Shown here: piece by piece, positions 1 to 11,900 of the stretch
How positions within the stretch are numbered: position 1 is the stretch's first letter
How the letters are laid out: the number at the start of each line of letters is the position of its first letter
From: Paralichthys olivaceus
Lineage: Eukaryota; Chordata; Actinopteri; Pleuronectiformes; Paralichthyidae
NCBI RefSeq assembly: GCF_024713975.1
Contig: NC_091113.1
Location: forward strand, 9,746,501-9,810,500
DNA: 64,000 nucleotides
Direction: 5' to 3'
Notes under the pieces: model-generated
Told to the model about the DNA's origin: nothing
The model's database searches: none
Seen by the model: only the letters and a program-made list of their open reading frames with translations
Made by a program: the position numbers and the translations under genes

Positions 1-2315
1 TTTTATCTCTCACACTCCGCAGAGAGTTTCAGAAAGAGGCTTAGAGCATTCTTGATAGTCACATTTGAACGTTGTGATCTCATATTGATTAATGCTTAAA
101 GCCGCAATATTTCTTCTTTTTTTTTTTTCTTTTTACTGGAGGGATGAAAATCAAAACAGAAAGAAATTGTACTTTCATCCAAAGCAGCAAAAAATAAATA
201 ACTAAATAAAATGGAGTGCGGTGGCTGAGGACAGACTTTAAGTGTTTAAATGTCACAGTGATGCTCTTCATGCACATAATGTAGTTCATCTCCCACAGAA
301 TCCCACTTGGTTAATGCAGCTTCAAACATTCAATCTCTTGGATTTTTAATGAGCGCTGAAGTAAGATGGAAGCAGTGGCAGAAGAATATTTTTTTAAAAA
401 GGAACATGTCCCCTGAAATGTATTTAACTGTTAACAATGCTATTATGGCAAAAACAAGAGAAAGAAAAATCAAGCCTACAGGAACATGCATTTTACATGC
501 ATGCTCTATTTAAGCTGCACTGAATTAAAACGCACATTCACACGGCCTTGTCCTGCGCTCTGCTGTTCACATGAGATAGAATGAGGTTCCCTGGTATCCG
601 AGTGAGACAGCAGCTGACACTGCAGAGGCTGCGATTCAGCCGCGTGCACCTCCTTCACTCCTAATGCCTCAGAATACTTTAACTTGTGCAGCGGCCGACG
701 GGATGTCCCAGCGGTCGAAATCACCAGTGGCTTTGGAGCCAAATTAAAGTGAAGTGCTGACAAGTGTGGCACAGTCTCAACTACGTAATGATACATGTTC
801 TGCAGCTATTTGCAGACCAATGTTAGAACTGCTGTCTGTGGGGATGAGACTTAACAAGAGTGTGTGCATGTGACGTACTCTATTCAAGTTAGTAGGGAAC
901 TATAACTGACTTAATTTCCAGGTGAAATGGAAGCTGTAGTCTTAGTTCATTTTAATCACTGATGGTTTTAAAAGCAGCTTAAAAGATTTTTTTATTTGCA
1001 TTCAGATTTTGTACATGTCAACAGCCTGAGCCGCATGCCCACCTCTTCTTAACTCGTCTCCAAGTGAGAGGAAGATGGCAGAGACGTGAGAATCAGTTGG
1101 GCGTATGCCCTTTCAAGATTTAGATCTGTGAAATTCTGTAAAGTCCTCCAAATTAGAAACAGTTGTTCAGTGCCATCTCCTTGTTGTCGTCTGTGTCTGT
1201 CAGACGAGCGGCTGTGTTTTCTGTGGAGCAGCTAAAGTGAGGTACAGGGCTGATTAGATTGGAGGCATCTCTCCCACCAGGAGATGTGTTCTAATTAGAG
1301 TGTGTGGCTCATGTCTCACCGAGGAGAATAACAAGCCTCATCCCAAGGCTGCCTCCAGATGAACCTCACATCCGCGGCAAACCAAAACACATCTGATGTA
1401 TCAGCAACCCCTGGGCTCGAGACCACACCTGAGTCGACATGCGGTGCATTAGGATTTTGACGGGGAGGAAGGGGGCGGTTTGGGCTGTGTGGCAGCGTTT
1501 CTCAAAGCAGGAGGCCTCACAGAGCCGGAGCAACAATAATGTAAAAGCCAGCAAGAGACAGAAAGAGGCTCTCCGTGCAGGTTTTTACACCCAAACAGGT
1601 TTTTCAGTTGACCACACAACTCAATCAAATAATTAACAAATGTGAAATGATAACACTGGGGGCAAAATTTTCTTTAACCACAGAGAGGGGGATGTGTTTT
1701 AATATGATGAGCAGTCTGAAAGGATGGACACACTCAACCTGGGTGATGTGTGTGTGATTTGGGAGCCTGCCTCCAGTGTGTGACGATACTTTTAATTACA
1801 CATCAGTCTTGATTTGCTGTGCAAAAGCCTTGACACATATTATACATACAAATGAATGCTATAAAACCAATTGACTCATGGGAAAGTGTGAGAGGAGGCT
1901 GAAGAATTAGATTTAAAATGTCACCAGGGACTCGAGAGAAAGACTAAATGCTTTACTTACAGATTAAGGCTGTTCAAACAATCAGTAAATAATGGGAAAC
2001 AATAATAATAATAATTATTATTATTATAATTGGATCATTACCACCATTATTATTTCACATTAACTCAAATTATTAGAAATCAAGAGGCCCAAAATTGTTA
2101 ATTCACTAATTCCTATTCCTACAATAATTTATCTTTAACAGTTATCAATAATAAATAATAAATGTAATTATTGAGCAATATTTACTATTGATTTATCTAT
2201 TCTGGGATTAAATTATTATCAAAACAAAACCGTGTTTCCTCACATAAAAATAAATTGTATTCAATCAAATGATTGATTCATTGTTGTGCTCAAACATCAC
2301 AGCACTAACACACGC

Positions 2316-2387
2316 ATGCACACACAGGCACGCAGGCACACACACACACACACACACACACGCATACACACACAGGCACACGCACGT

Positions 2388-2450
<63 letters not shown>
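2316..2450. repeat. CA/GT microsatellite
   Basis: This is an interrupted CA dinucleotide run, with GCA and CGCA interruptions in the first half and an almost pure CA run from about 2392 to 2448. The open frames across it encode only Thr-His or Cys-Val repeats and are not genes. Confidence 0.97.
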
Positions 2451-2451
<1 letters not shown>

Positions 2452-4139
2452 ACAGTGGAGGATGGTCCAACCTCCCAGGCGGCTCGTCTCAGATTGGATG
2501 TCAGATGCTGGAGACAGCTGCACTCATCACAGCTTTTATGAATACATTACCTTTTATGTTCATCCAAACACTAATTTATCTTCCTCTCAAAATCAAACGG
2601 GACAGACATTCACTCAGCGGTCCTCGAGAAAATTGGAACTTTTCAAAAGCTGCGCCGTGTGTAAGACAAATATCTGCAGCTAAAATAAGTCCAAATCTTT
2701 CAGCTGGGTGGTAATTCAAACCTCGTCTCTGACAGAGCACGCATGCAGATGTGTGTGTATATGTGTTTGTGCCTGCTTGATTTTTTTTGCAGAGATGGCT
2801 TATGAAATATCAAAGTGTGTTATTTGCCTCTGTGAAACTCCACAACATCAAAGACTTTCTCTCTCTCCCACAAGAACCCAGGAACCTCGAATTTTTTGCT
2901 CGTCTGTCTCCCACCTCAGCACCGCTCAAACGCCTCTAATGATACAAGATACAAGATGGAGAGACTGCTGCCAACAAAACGGGGCGGAAAGAGAAAAAAA
3001 AATGGATCAACAACTGAACAGACACATTTTAGGTGATGATTGACATCCCCGCATCTTTTTATTATTCCTGTGATGTTCGTCCAGACACACTGATGCCAGA
3101 AACTGTGGCCTCACACTTTGGCTGATGCAGCAATCTGGTGATATGCGCCGCTCTGCCTGCCAACCACCTGGCTGGAAGAAGCATAATCAACCTCTCAGTC
3201 AATCATTCCTCGCACAGCCAATGGTGTAGGATGAGTGTCAGAGGAAGCGTGGCAGACATGCGCTGACTGTATGTCCAACTTTGACACTTCACACCTCGCT
3301 CTCTAGCATCCTGATGAGTCCTCTGTTATTGGCGAGTTCTTGGGATTCCAGCCACTCGCTGCTGTGCTTCATGTAGGAGAAGTGAGGGTGCCGCATGTGG
3401 GAGGAATACGGCTGCTGGGTCTCAGACATTTCACAGGTGAAGGTTTTCTGGCATTTTAAGCAGGGAGAGCCTGCAGTTGCCTTCAATATATCAAAGGAAT
3501 TTATAGAAAATGACGCTAATATTAAAACCATCTTAAAGCTGCATGAAGATAAAATGCTCAGCAGAGAAATAATGGAGATTGGATCCTGTGTGATGGTTCT
3601 GTGGTATAAAAAACCCTTTTGTGGTCACAAATGACTCTTAAAGGTACAGTGAGGACTAATCCTGATAGTTCATGGGAGTTGCCTCTGGTCCGCCAACAAG
3701 AACACGGTTTCCTTGGGTGTTGTTTTCAAGGCACCACTCTGGGTTATGTAATTCAGCCTCGGATGTCCCACATGACACGTTATGTATATTGCATCGCCTA
3801 AAAAGCTGCGCGCTCTCTCTCCAACTGCACTCAAAGCTTGCTAGATTTTTCATCTCCAATTAAAAGGGGACTAAAGTACTGCTTCACTGGACTCGGAAGA
3901 AGAGAAATAACTGACACGCTCGCTCCTGAGACGACTAAATAATTGAATTTGTTTGCCATCCAGCAGGGGGAGAGAAGTCTCACATTGAGAATACATTTAG
4001 TCTTGTGTAGGTTGTTGCTTAGTGCAAAGATAAAATGATAAAATGAATAGGAGAAGAGAATTGGTCTATTATTTTTTTGCAACTCTGACTGAGAAGTAAA
4101 AAACAAAAAGGTGTTGCCTGTTTTTACTGTTTTATTACA

Positions 4140-4360
4140 AAGAGTTTTTGCTATCTAATGCCATCTGGCTGTGATGGTCGAGATTGCAATCAGCTGAATA
4201 CCCCTTGCCTCACCCTCCTCTTCACAGCTTGTATGGGAGAACTTTAACAGAAAAGACATCTCTCGAGCCAGTGTTTGGTTTGTGTGGGTTACTATAGAAA
4301 CATGGCATTGCAACATGGCGGACTCCATTTAAGAGGATGTGCTCCACCTCGTCCATGTTA
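4140..4360. repeat. Teleost interspersed repeat (MITE-like)
   Basis: The stretch contains 'cagctgaataccccttgcc', 'gccagtgtttggtttg' and 'aacatggcggactcc' in this order. I know this arrangement from an abundant short repeat scattered through teleost introns and spacers. No transposase is encoded. A partial relative may lie at 17225-17300 ('ccagtgtgtaagatttag') inside usp31 intron 1. The family assignment is from memory. Confidence 0.6.
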
Positions 4361-6066
4361 GTGGACCAACTGGTCAAAGCACACACTGAATAATTTTATT
4401 TTGACAGTTTCTGTCATTTTAGTTTGGTCTTATCACACTTCAATCGTTTTTCTTTTATTATTTGATTCTATAAAAACAGGGTGAAACTTCATGATTGACA
4501 GCTGAGACTGACTCCTGGTTGGTCGAGCCCTATTATTAGCAGAACCTCACTATTGCGGCTGCACGCAAAGCAATGGACTGGCTTCAAACATGGCGGCATC
4601 TGTGTTTGGGATGTTTTGGATTCAGTTTTGTGAAATGGGTGGAAGTGGAGACACAATATTATCTACTCACCACTATGCCGATTCAGGGGTGGGTGAAGTG
4701 TTTCAGTCCATAAACACTTTTCAGGGGTAAACAGCGTTGCAGCCAAATTCTTGTTCAAACATAAAAAAAACAACAGAAAAAACACATGACATGTTTACAA
4801 TCAGTGTGAGACAGTACTGTCTTTATGACATGCTTTCAAATGGTCCATTGCTTTGGGTTTTCTAAATATGCCTGTGCTGTGCAGTTCAGGCCTGTCAACA
4901 TAATGAACTGCAATACATATAACTGAACATATCAAAAGATGCAATAAGTGTAATTCAATTCAGTTCAATAGCACTTAAACAAGTACTTTTATAATGCATT
5001 TGTATTTTAGTGGTGTATTTGAACTGCTTCTATATCATTGATTGTAATTTGAACTGTGTTGCATTGTGATACAACAGGAAACTGTTATAATGTAAAACAA
5101 TGTTACATTACAGGATCATTCCCCAAGAAACATTAATTATACAAGTTAGATGAACAATCTTTGTCATAATCGCCGCAGAAACATTCTGACGCTCACTGTG
5201 TTGCAGGGCTATTGGATTCTATTGTGTTACAGGTGTTTCTCACATTGTGGCCACCCCCCTATGTGTGTCCCATTTACCAAAGCAGTGCACGCATCGATCC
5301 ACCCAAACAGCAAGTGGTGAAAAAGTGAAAGCTAATCATGAAGATCCTGCACGTCGTCTCTCCTCCACCGAGGGACAGGAGTTTCTCAAAATGGAGACGT
5401 AGTCGCAGCATCAAGGATCGAATTTGGCCGCAGGAGATGCCACGGTTGGATTGATCAATAAGATTAGATTGCCTTTCTGCAATGCATCGAACACATCGAT
5501 GTAGCAAAAGCGAAAAGAGTAAACAAATTCAGCATGTCAGATGCATTGTGTTGAGGAGTCAAGGAGGGCAATGTCACAAAAGTTGCTGAATTCTCCACTG
5601 ACGTCTTGATAATTATGTTCTTTCGGAACTGATACAACTGGCAAATGATTATTGATTTGAGCAGTGGAGAAGCCTGGCATCCTCACACAATCATGAGGTC
5701 TGCAAATTTTCTAATCACACTCATACATGCATTTTGACTACACAACCATGCATTCTACTGTCGAATACAAGACAAATGCCCAAATCCTAATAAAATAAAC
5801 ACTGAGTCTTCTGTTGCAGCCCCATCACACCAAAGGTGATTTTCACAATACGGCAGTTGAGAAGTGAGAGGGTGAAAATGCAATTCCCAAAACTGATGAC
5901 TGTTATTCAAAATTACAAGAACAGAAAGACAAAGAGGCAGCATTAATTCTTAATACGCTCAGCCTTGGGCCAAACTAATAAAAGCACAATTGAATCAGCT
6001 CTAAATAAATGATGGTGCTGGTAGTTTAATATTAAATCATCTCCCTCAGTGTCACCGTAGATCTGA

Positions 6067-6112
6067 GGGTTAACTGAGATATATAGCATCAACTATATAT
6101 CTCAGTTAACCC
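6067..6112. repeat. Perfect inverted repeat, 20-base arms, 6-base loop
   Basis: The left arm 6067-6086 begins gggttaactgag. The right arm 6093-6112 is its exact reverse complement. The loop, 6087-6092, is catcaa. There is no mismatch in 20 pairs. It is not followed by a T-run and lies far from any exon, so no terminator or coding role is indicated. Confidence 0.95.
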
Positions 6113-7102
6113 ACAAGTTCTAACTGAAGAGAATTGAACTGCTAATTTATGTTGAGCTTTGCCTCATTCCCACAATTCTTTGATTTCTGTTTCATCTGGG
6201 GCTTCTCGGGCAAACACTGAGCGCCACCAAGTGGAACAAAAAGTAGCTGCACAAAAAAACTGTCGTGCAAAAACACTTCAAATCACCCAGAACTACATAC
6301 TTATGTCAACAACATTTTATTTAATGACATTATTTGATTCTGCTGTTGTTTGTCTTGCGTTGCCAAATCAATGCCAACACACGCTGCTACTCCCCGAAAA
6401 CAAGATGAACACACTACATGTCAAAATTACATTATATCACAGAATATGAATGAAAAAAAAAAAAAGGGTTTACTTGCTCTCATGCATTTGTGAAAATAAA
6501 TAATTCCTCATAGTATCTCACTATATTTATACATCCCTCTCTTATGACCAACACCCGCAAGGTTTCACTTAAAGTTGATGTGACATACATAAGTCAGTTC
6601 ATATACTGCATGTATTGGCTGTAATAGCACAGTTTCAACTCACTGTAGCCACCAGGCACTGAAGTTAACATTTAGATTTATTCTGCACCATGTGCCAGAA
6701 GGCTCTATAAAGCAGTTTACAGTCCAGCTGCTCTGGCTTAGCATCGCACACTCCTCCTTGAATGTGACATTCAGTTGATCTATAACTGTGATATTTATAT
6801 AACGATAGCTATTACGTGTGACTCCATATCTGTGGGACAAAATCATTGGATGACGCCTTACAGTGCAATTTCTTCACAGTGAAAAACTCAAGATATTGTG
6901 ATTTACAGTACTTCAGTCAAGGTATTAACATCTGTCTATCGTTAAATTGTAAGTAGGTTTGAGGTTTGATAGTACAAAAATGAAAATCAAGAATATTGCA
7001 CATCATAAATTTGGAGGATTTCTAAGACAAAAACAGAAGATTAAGATTAAAATGGCAGCATTTTGTTTTAAATTGTCTCGGCCTAAATTGAAAAAAACAT
7101 GT

Positions 7103-7177
<75 letters not shown>

Positions 7178-7193
7178 ATATATATATATATAA
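7103..7193. repeat. TA dinucleotide microsatellite
   Basis: This is a nearly pure (TA)n run with two short 'aaaca' interruptions near its right end. The tyrosine-isoleucine open frame across it is an artefact of the repeat. Confidence 0.97.
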
Positions 7194-8072
7194 ACACAAG
7201 CCGCACATTAGGTCATGCACACTGGTGTCATTTGAACGTATCATTTTAGTTTCCCAGCTCTTAAAGACGGGAAATTAAAGTTACACCACAAGTCGTTAAA
7301 TTGCAGCAAGAACCATTTTAAAAAATTGCCTTTTAAAACCTGTTTAAAGTTGTTAGGTAAAAACATGAGACGAATTAACACAATACAGAAAACATTACTT
7401 TGCAAATGCGTTGATTTACTTTGAGAGGGTGAATGAGCAATACTTATCATTCATACAAAAATGTATATTACGTTTTGAAGAAATGTGCAAACAAAGCTTT
7501 AATAAAGTATGCCTCAACATGCTCTCCGATGCTGGCATTTGGAAAAATATACAGTTAGAAATATATACACATCCAAGAGTAGCACGTCTACATACTCAGT
7601 GTGGGCATCAGCAAGAATCTGCTTGCATAGTTAAGTGCATGCATAAGCAATTTTATCATGCAAAAACTGTCGTATACTTCGTGATGGGGGTTTTCTTTTT
7701 TTTCTCAGTGCATTTAGTGTTAATCTATGCGTTCAATGCAAGGTAGAAATGTGCACAAGCTGCAATGTCACACGTGAAAGACAGAGAACTGGGGAGGGGG
7801 CTGACTCAAACGCACCATAAAAGCTCTACCTACATGTATGGTGTTCAACGAAGGCAAACCCAGCTGTGTTTGAATATGTCGTCTTAGCGTGTCGTGGCTT
7901 TTTTTGTTGTTGTTTTTGTTCTTACATAAACCCTGTGTTCATCTGAGAGGAATGTTTGGAGATGTCTGGCAGTCTGAAGATGCTGCTCCCCATGAGGAAC
8001 ATGGGCACCGCAGGAACGTGTTGGCATCAGCAGCTGGAGGGCAGAAGTGGTGACTGGTGGGGGAGGTCATCT

Positions 8073-8098
8073 GGGGATGGGGGGTGGGGAAGTGGGGG
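8073..8098 (+). other. G-quadruplex-type motif
   Basis: There are four G tracts of 4, 6, 4 and 5 bases, separated by loops of 2, 1 and 4 bases, all on the plus strand. The position is about 870 bases past the usp31 stop, so any usp31 3' UTR reaching here would be C-rich and the G-rich strand would be the template. Confidence 0.7.
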
Positions 8099-8627
8099 CA
8101 ACAGGTTATCACTGCTAAATCAAACACAAAACATTTAAGAATCATTACAAAACCAAGGTCTCCAGACAATTAACACCAACGACACATGCTTCATTCCTGC
8201 ACCTCCGTGACAGACTCCTTCCTCTTCTCCTTAAAGGCTGTTGCACAAATTCTACACTGAGGAGCATATGTAAACAGCAGTTCAGGTTAAATAGGCTAAA
8301 TTGTGTTTTACTTGAAATTACATTTTCAGTGCTTAGTAAATATTAAAATTGAATTATAAATCGTCCAACACCTGCAGTTATAGAATTTAGATTAAATACT
8401 TCACTATGATTATCTGAGGCACTGATGTTTGTTGTCGACATATGACTCTCGATATTGAAAGAGAGCTGTACGTTTTTTGGGAAATAATTCAGCATTTCAC
8501 TGCATCCGCATGTTAAAAATTGCCAGTAAACGTCCTTTGGTGACTGAGTGGTCCATGTTTGATAGATCTCAAAAGTATCTCTCCACCATTTACAGAATAT
8601 TTGCTTTCCATCTTGTGCAAAGTCACC

Positions 8628-8633
8628 TTTATT
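8628..8633 (-). terminator. Candidate usp31 poly(A) signal
   Basis: The plus strand reads tttatt, so the minus strand reads AATAAA. It is the first such hexamer I found past the usp31 stop, some 330 bases away. Vertebrate usp31 3' UTRs can be much longer, so this may be an unused or alternative site. Confidence 0.3.
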
Positions 8634-8965
8634 TTCACCCCCTACTGAGATGTACGTCTCCCAACTATGCTACGGACAGAACAAGGCAATCATTTCAATA
8701 CATGTGGAGTCCATGCTTATTTACAATACAGTAGAATATCCCTCAAAATCAATGCAATCCATACAAAGTGCTTTGTTAAAATCCATTCCTAAATAGCTAT
8801 TTAACAATGTGGACAGTAAGCGTCCAGTATGGCAGCTGGTATTCAGTAACCACTGAAAAGCTACAGGTGCTTTAAAGATGTTGGTCAGACACTTAGGTCT
8901 AGTTTGATGGTTAAAGCACCTCGGAGCTGCACTTGAGAAATTGTTATCGAGTCTTCGACATATTA

Positions 8966-11900
8966 TCACTTGGACCTCTGGCTGGATTGTGTAGAGTTGA
9001 TGGGGATCTTCCTGGACTGCATTGTCTTTTTAGCAGGCTCCTTCTTTGAAAGGTCCTTTGCATTGGCGGAGGACTGGGTTGTCGTTTCCACTCCAGAAAG
9101 CTTGGACTTTGTGGAGGCCAGCAGTGAATGCTTGGCTGCAGCAGATGCCTTCGAGGATTCTTTGTCTTTGGCTGTGGTCACGTTAGTCTGGGCTTCTGAA
9201 GCCCCATTCTGGGTTTTCCTGCTTGCTGATTTCTGGCTTCCTTCTTTAGCTGCATCCCCAGCACTATCCTCTGGACTTCCTTTAGCTTCCCCCGTCCCTG
9301 ATTTTCCACCATCAGCTGACTTACGGGTCTCTTTGGGCCTCAGAGCAGTTTTGAAGAAGGACAAACCTTTGTCCTCCGTCTTACTGTTCCTACGAGGTCC
9401 CCTTGATGGTGGTGCTGCACTCGAAGACGAGACGCCAACGCTCGAAGATCGGAGACTAGTCACGGAGGAGCTACTGCTAGAGTTACGGGCCACCTCCCTG
9501 TTCTCCGAAGCCCGACCCGGCCTGCCCTCTGCTCTACTAGCAGCACTTGACCTGGAGGGAGGTCCTCCCTGGCTGACCTTTCTCTCCGAAACCACATTGG
9601 CCCCTGAGGAATCACGGCTTGCACTCCTTTCTGCTGCTCTAGTCCTTCCAGAGGCTGAGCTTTTCTCGCCTCCACCTCTAGGTGATGCCTTTCTCTGAGG
9701 ATGTGAGATTTGTGCTCCTGGAGGACCACTCTTCCTCTGTTGGGCAGAGTCTGGATGTAATGCCTCTGAGGTTTGAGGGGACCCTTTTTTGGAAGGCGTT
9801 GCTGTTTTCGAGGAACCAGCCTTGCTAGTTTTAGGAGGTCCATCACACTTGTCCTTGGGGTTTGATGCTGATGCTGCACCCTTTGTCTGTGTTCGAGACG
9901 GTGACTTGTCAATGGCTGGGGACGCAGGAGAGAGGGAGCTGGACGAAGTTGAGGAGGTGGTAGGACGCTTCTTGGGACTCCTTTCACTCTCTAACCCAGT
10001 CTTTGCTGAGGTCCTTTTAACACCTGTGCTATCTGCAGCCCCGTTTCTTTGTTTCTGCTCTTTAGCAGCTGCCCCATGTCGAGGACTAACTTGCTCAGCA
10101 GGAGTGACTATGTTGTTGTTATCCCCAGCCTGGATAGAGCTCCTTTGCTCCGCTTGCGCCACAGCCTTGGAGTGAAGCTGCTCTATCAGCCTTTTACTGC
10201 CAGGATTACTATCCGAAGCTGCAAGGGCCAACTTACACCCTGACAGTCTGTCTGGCTTAGGCGACCCAGTGAAGCAGGGGGTTGCCAGCTGGTTATCAAC
10301 AACCTCTCCTATTCTCTCCAGAGTCGGGGAGGAAGAGTGGGATTCCAGGGAGAAGCGAGAGGGAGAGTTGGAACGGAGCTGGAGCTTAGCAGAGTGGGAC
10401 CAGGATGGTTTAGTGCCATTTTCACTGAGAACCAAAGGACTGGCGATGGAAGATCTCGAGGAGAAGGTTTGTCTTTGCATGCCTCTCACCGCTGGGCGGC
10501 TCGATAGGCCTGCTTTGTAGAGGGACACACAGAAATGTTAGACTCTCCAAGAAAACATTGACGAAATCCTCAATGGCATAAGTCTCCCTTACCATCGTCC
10601 TCGCTCCGTTCAGCAGCAAACTCAGCGGACTCAGAGAGGGAGGCCAATGAGGTACGTCTGGAGGAACCAGATGAGGCTTGGCTGGGTGGACGGCTGCCCA
10701 TCAGCCGACTAATCCAGTGCTCACACAAAGAAGAACTGGTGGAACCTAAAGGTCCAAACAGAGAGTGGCTGAGCATCTGCAATTCATCCCATTGACAAAA
10801 CCCAAACATATACAGTATGAGGGGCAGTATAGAGGCTCATAATAAAAGTTACCTCCCACAGAGCTGTTGGCAGACCAGGATGGAATAGTGGCTCGTCTTT
10901 GATAAAACAAGATGTAAGCAGTCTGCTTGCAGACCTCATCTTCAGACATAGGATGAACATCACTATCATCAAAGCAGTACCACTGTCCGTCAATGGAGTT
11001 CTTACAGTGGGCTGCGAGACACAATGAAATAAGATATTATAAATAACTTGTGAAGCTTTTATAAAAATAAAAATAAAAATAAACAGTTAAATGCACAATA
11101 TGTAACTTGGGCTTCTAGGGTTCTCAATAAAAACAACAAAAAAAGACAGAGTTTGATGATGAAGCAGCGTGGGATCATGGGAGTTGATGTCTTCACCAAC
11201 ATTTCTTGTTCCATAATCTTCTCAGGATACTTGGTTCCCCTGTGCATTTGTGCTTTTATAGAAGAGTTTCGGTGACGGAACGCGCAGTAAACAGTGATGA
11301 AAATTTGTGATCTATTACAAATGACCAAGATAAACAGAGGAAGGAAAACCAGCCCAGTGAGCCTATTGGCTAACTAGCTAACTGGCTAACTGTGCTTGTC
11401 CTATATCATTCATCATTTGACCTGGGCGTTATAGCAGAGACGGGCATAACAGGTAAAGTGGATTTGTGGTATTTAAAAGGTGACTGAGATGAAACGTCCT
11501 GTTACTTTGAATAAAATTGGGAATTTCGTTGGGTAAGTACAGATGTCAAAAAAATATATAAATTAGTTCTAGTCTTCTTAATGAAGAATTGTTGCATGTT
11601 ATATCTTTCATACAATAACCTAATAGGGGCGTCAGTCATCGGTTGTGTCATGGTGCTCTGTTACCTGTGTAATGACCTCCCTGCATGGTTCCGTGGTGGT
11701 TACACACCGCGTACAGGTCATAGAGGTAGTCCTCCGGATCACGGCCCATCCCATAGGGCCGTCTCCATGGTGACCAGTGGGAGGGGAGACTCCAGCTGCT
11801 CTGGCTCCTCTTTACCATGTGCGGTGCCATGTCCATACCGGTGAGCGGGAACTTCACCATGTTCTGCATCTTCATCCGTCGATCTGCATCCTGAGGGACA

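Larger units (their letters stand above)
1..8965. other. Gene-free spacer, right end probably usp31 3' UTR
   Basis: I see no exon of a recognisable protein on either strand. Open frames here are short, lack splice context and several run through microsatellites. The stretch holds a CA repeat, a TA repeat, one teleost interspersed repeat near 4.1-4.4 kb, a perfect inverted repeat at 6067-6112 and a G-tract cluster at 8073-8098. Because usp31 ends at 8966 on the minus strand, the bases just below it should be its 3' UTR; how far it reaches cannot be told from sequence alone. Confidence 0.7.

Noticed and set aside
2265-2714. Several overlapping frames rich in Thr-His or Cys-Val
   Set aside because: They are translations of the CA microsatellite.
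8970-9698. 242-codon plus-strand open frame
   Set aside because: It is exactly antisense to the Ser/Lys-rich last exon of usp31. The usp31 frame joins correctly to the upstream exons and matches the family, while the antisense product has no recognisable domain.
9460-9987. 175-codon minus-strand frame inside usp31 exon 16
   Set aside because: It is a shifted-frame shadow of the low-complexity tail; there are no splice sites or family match.
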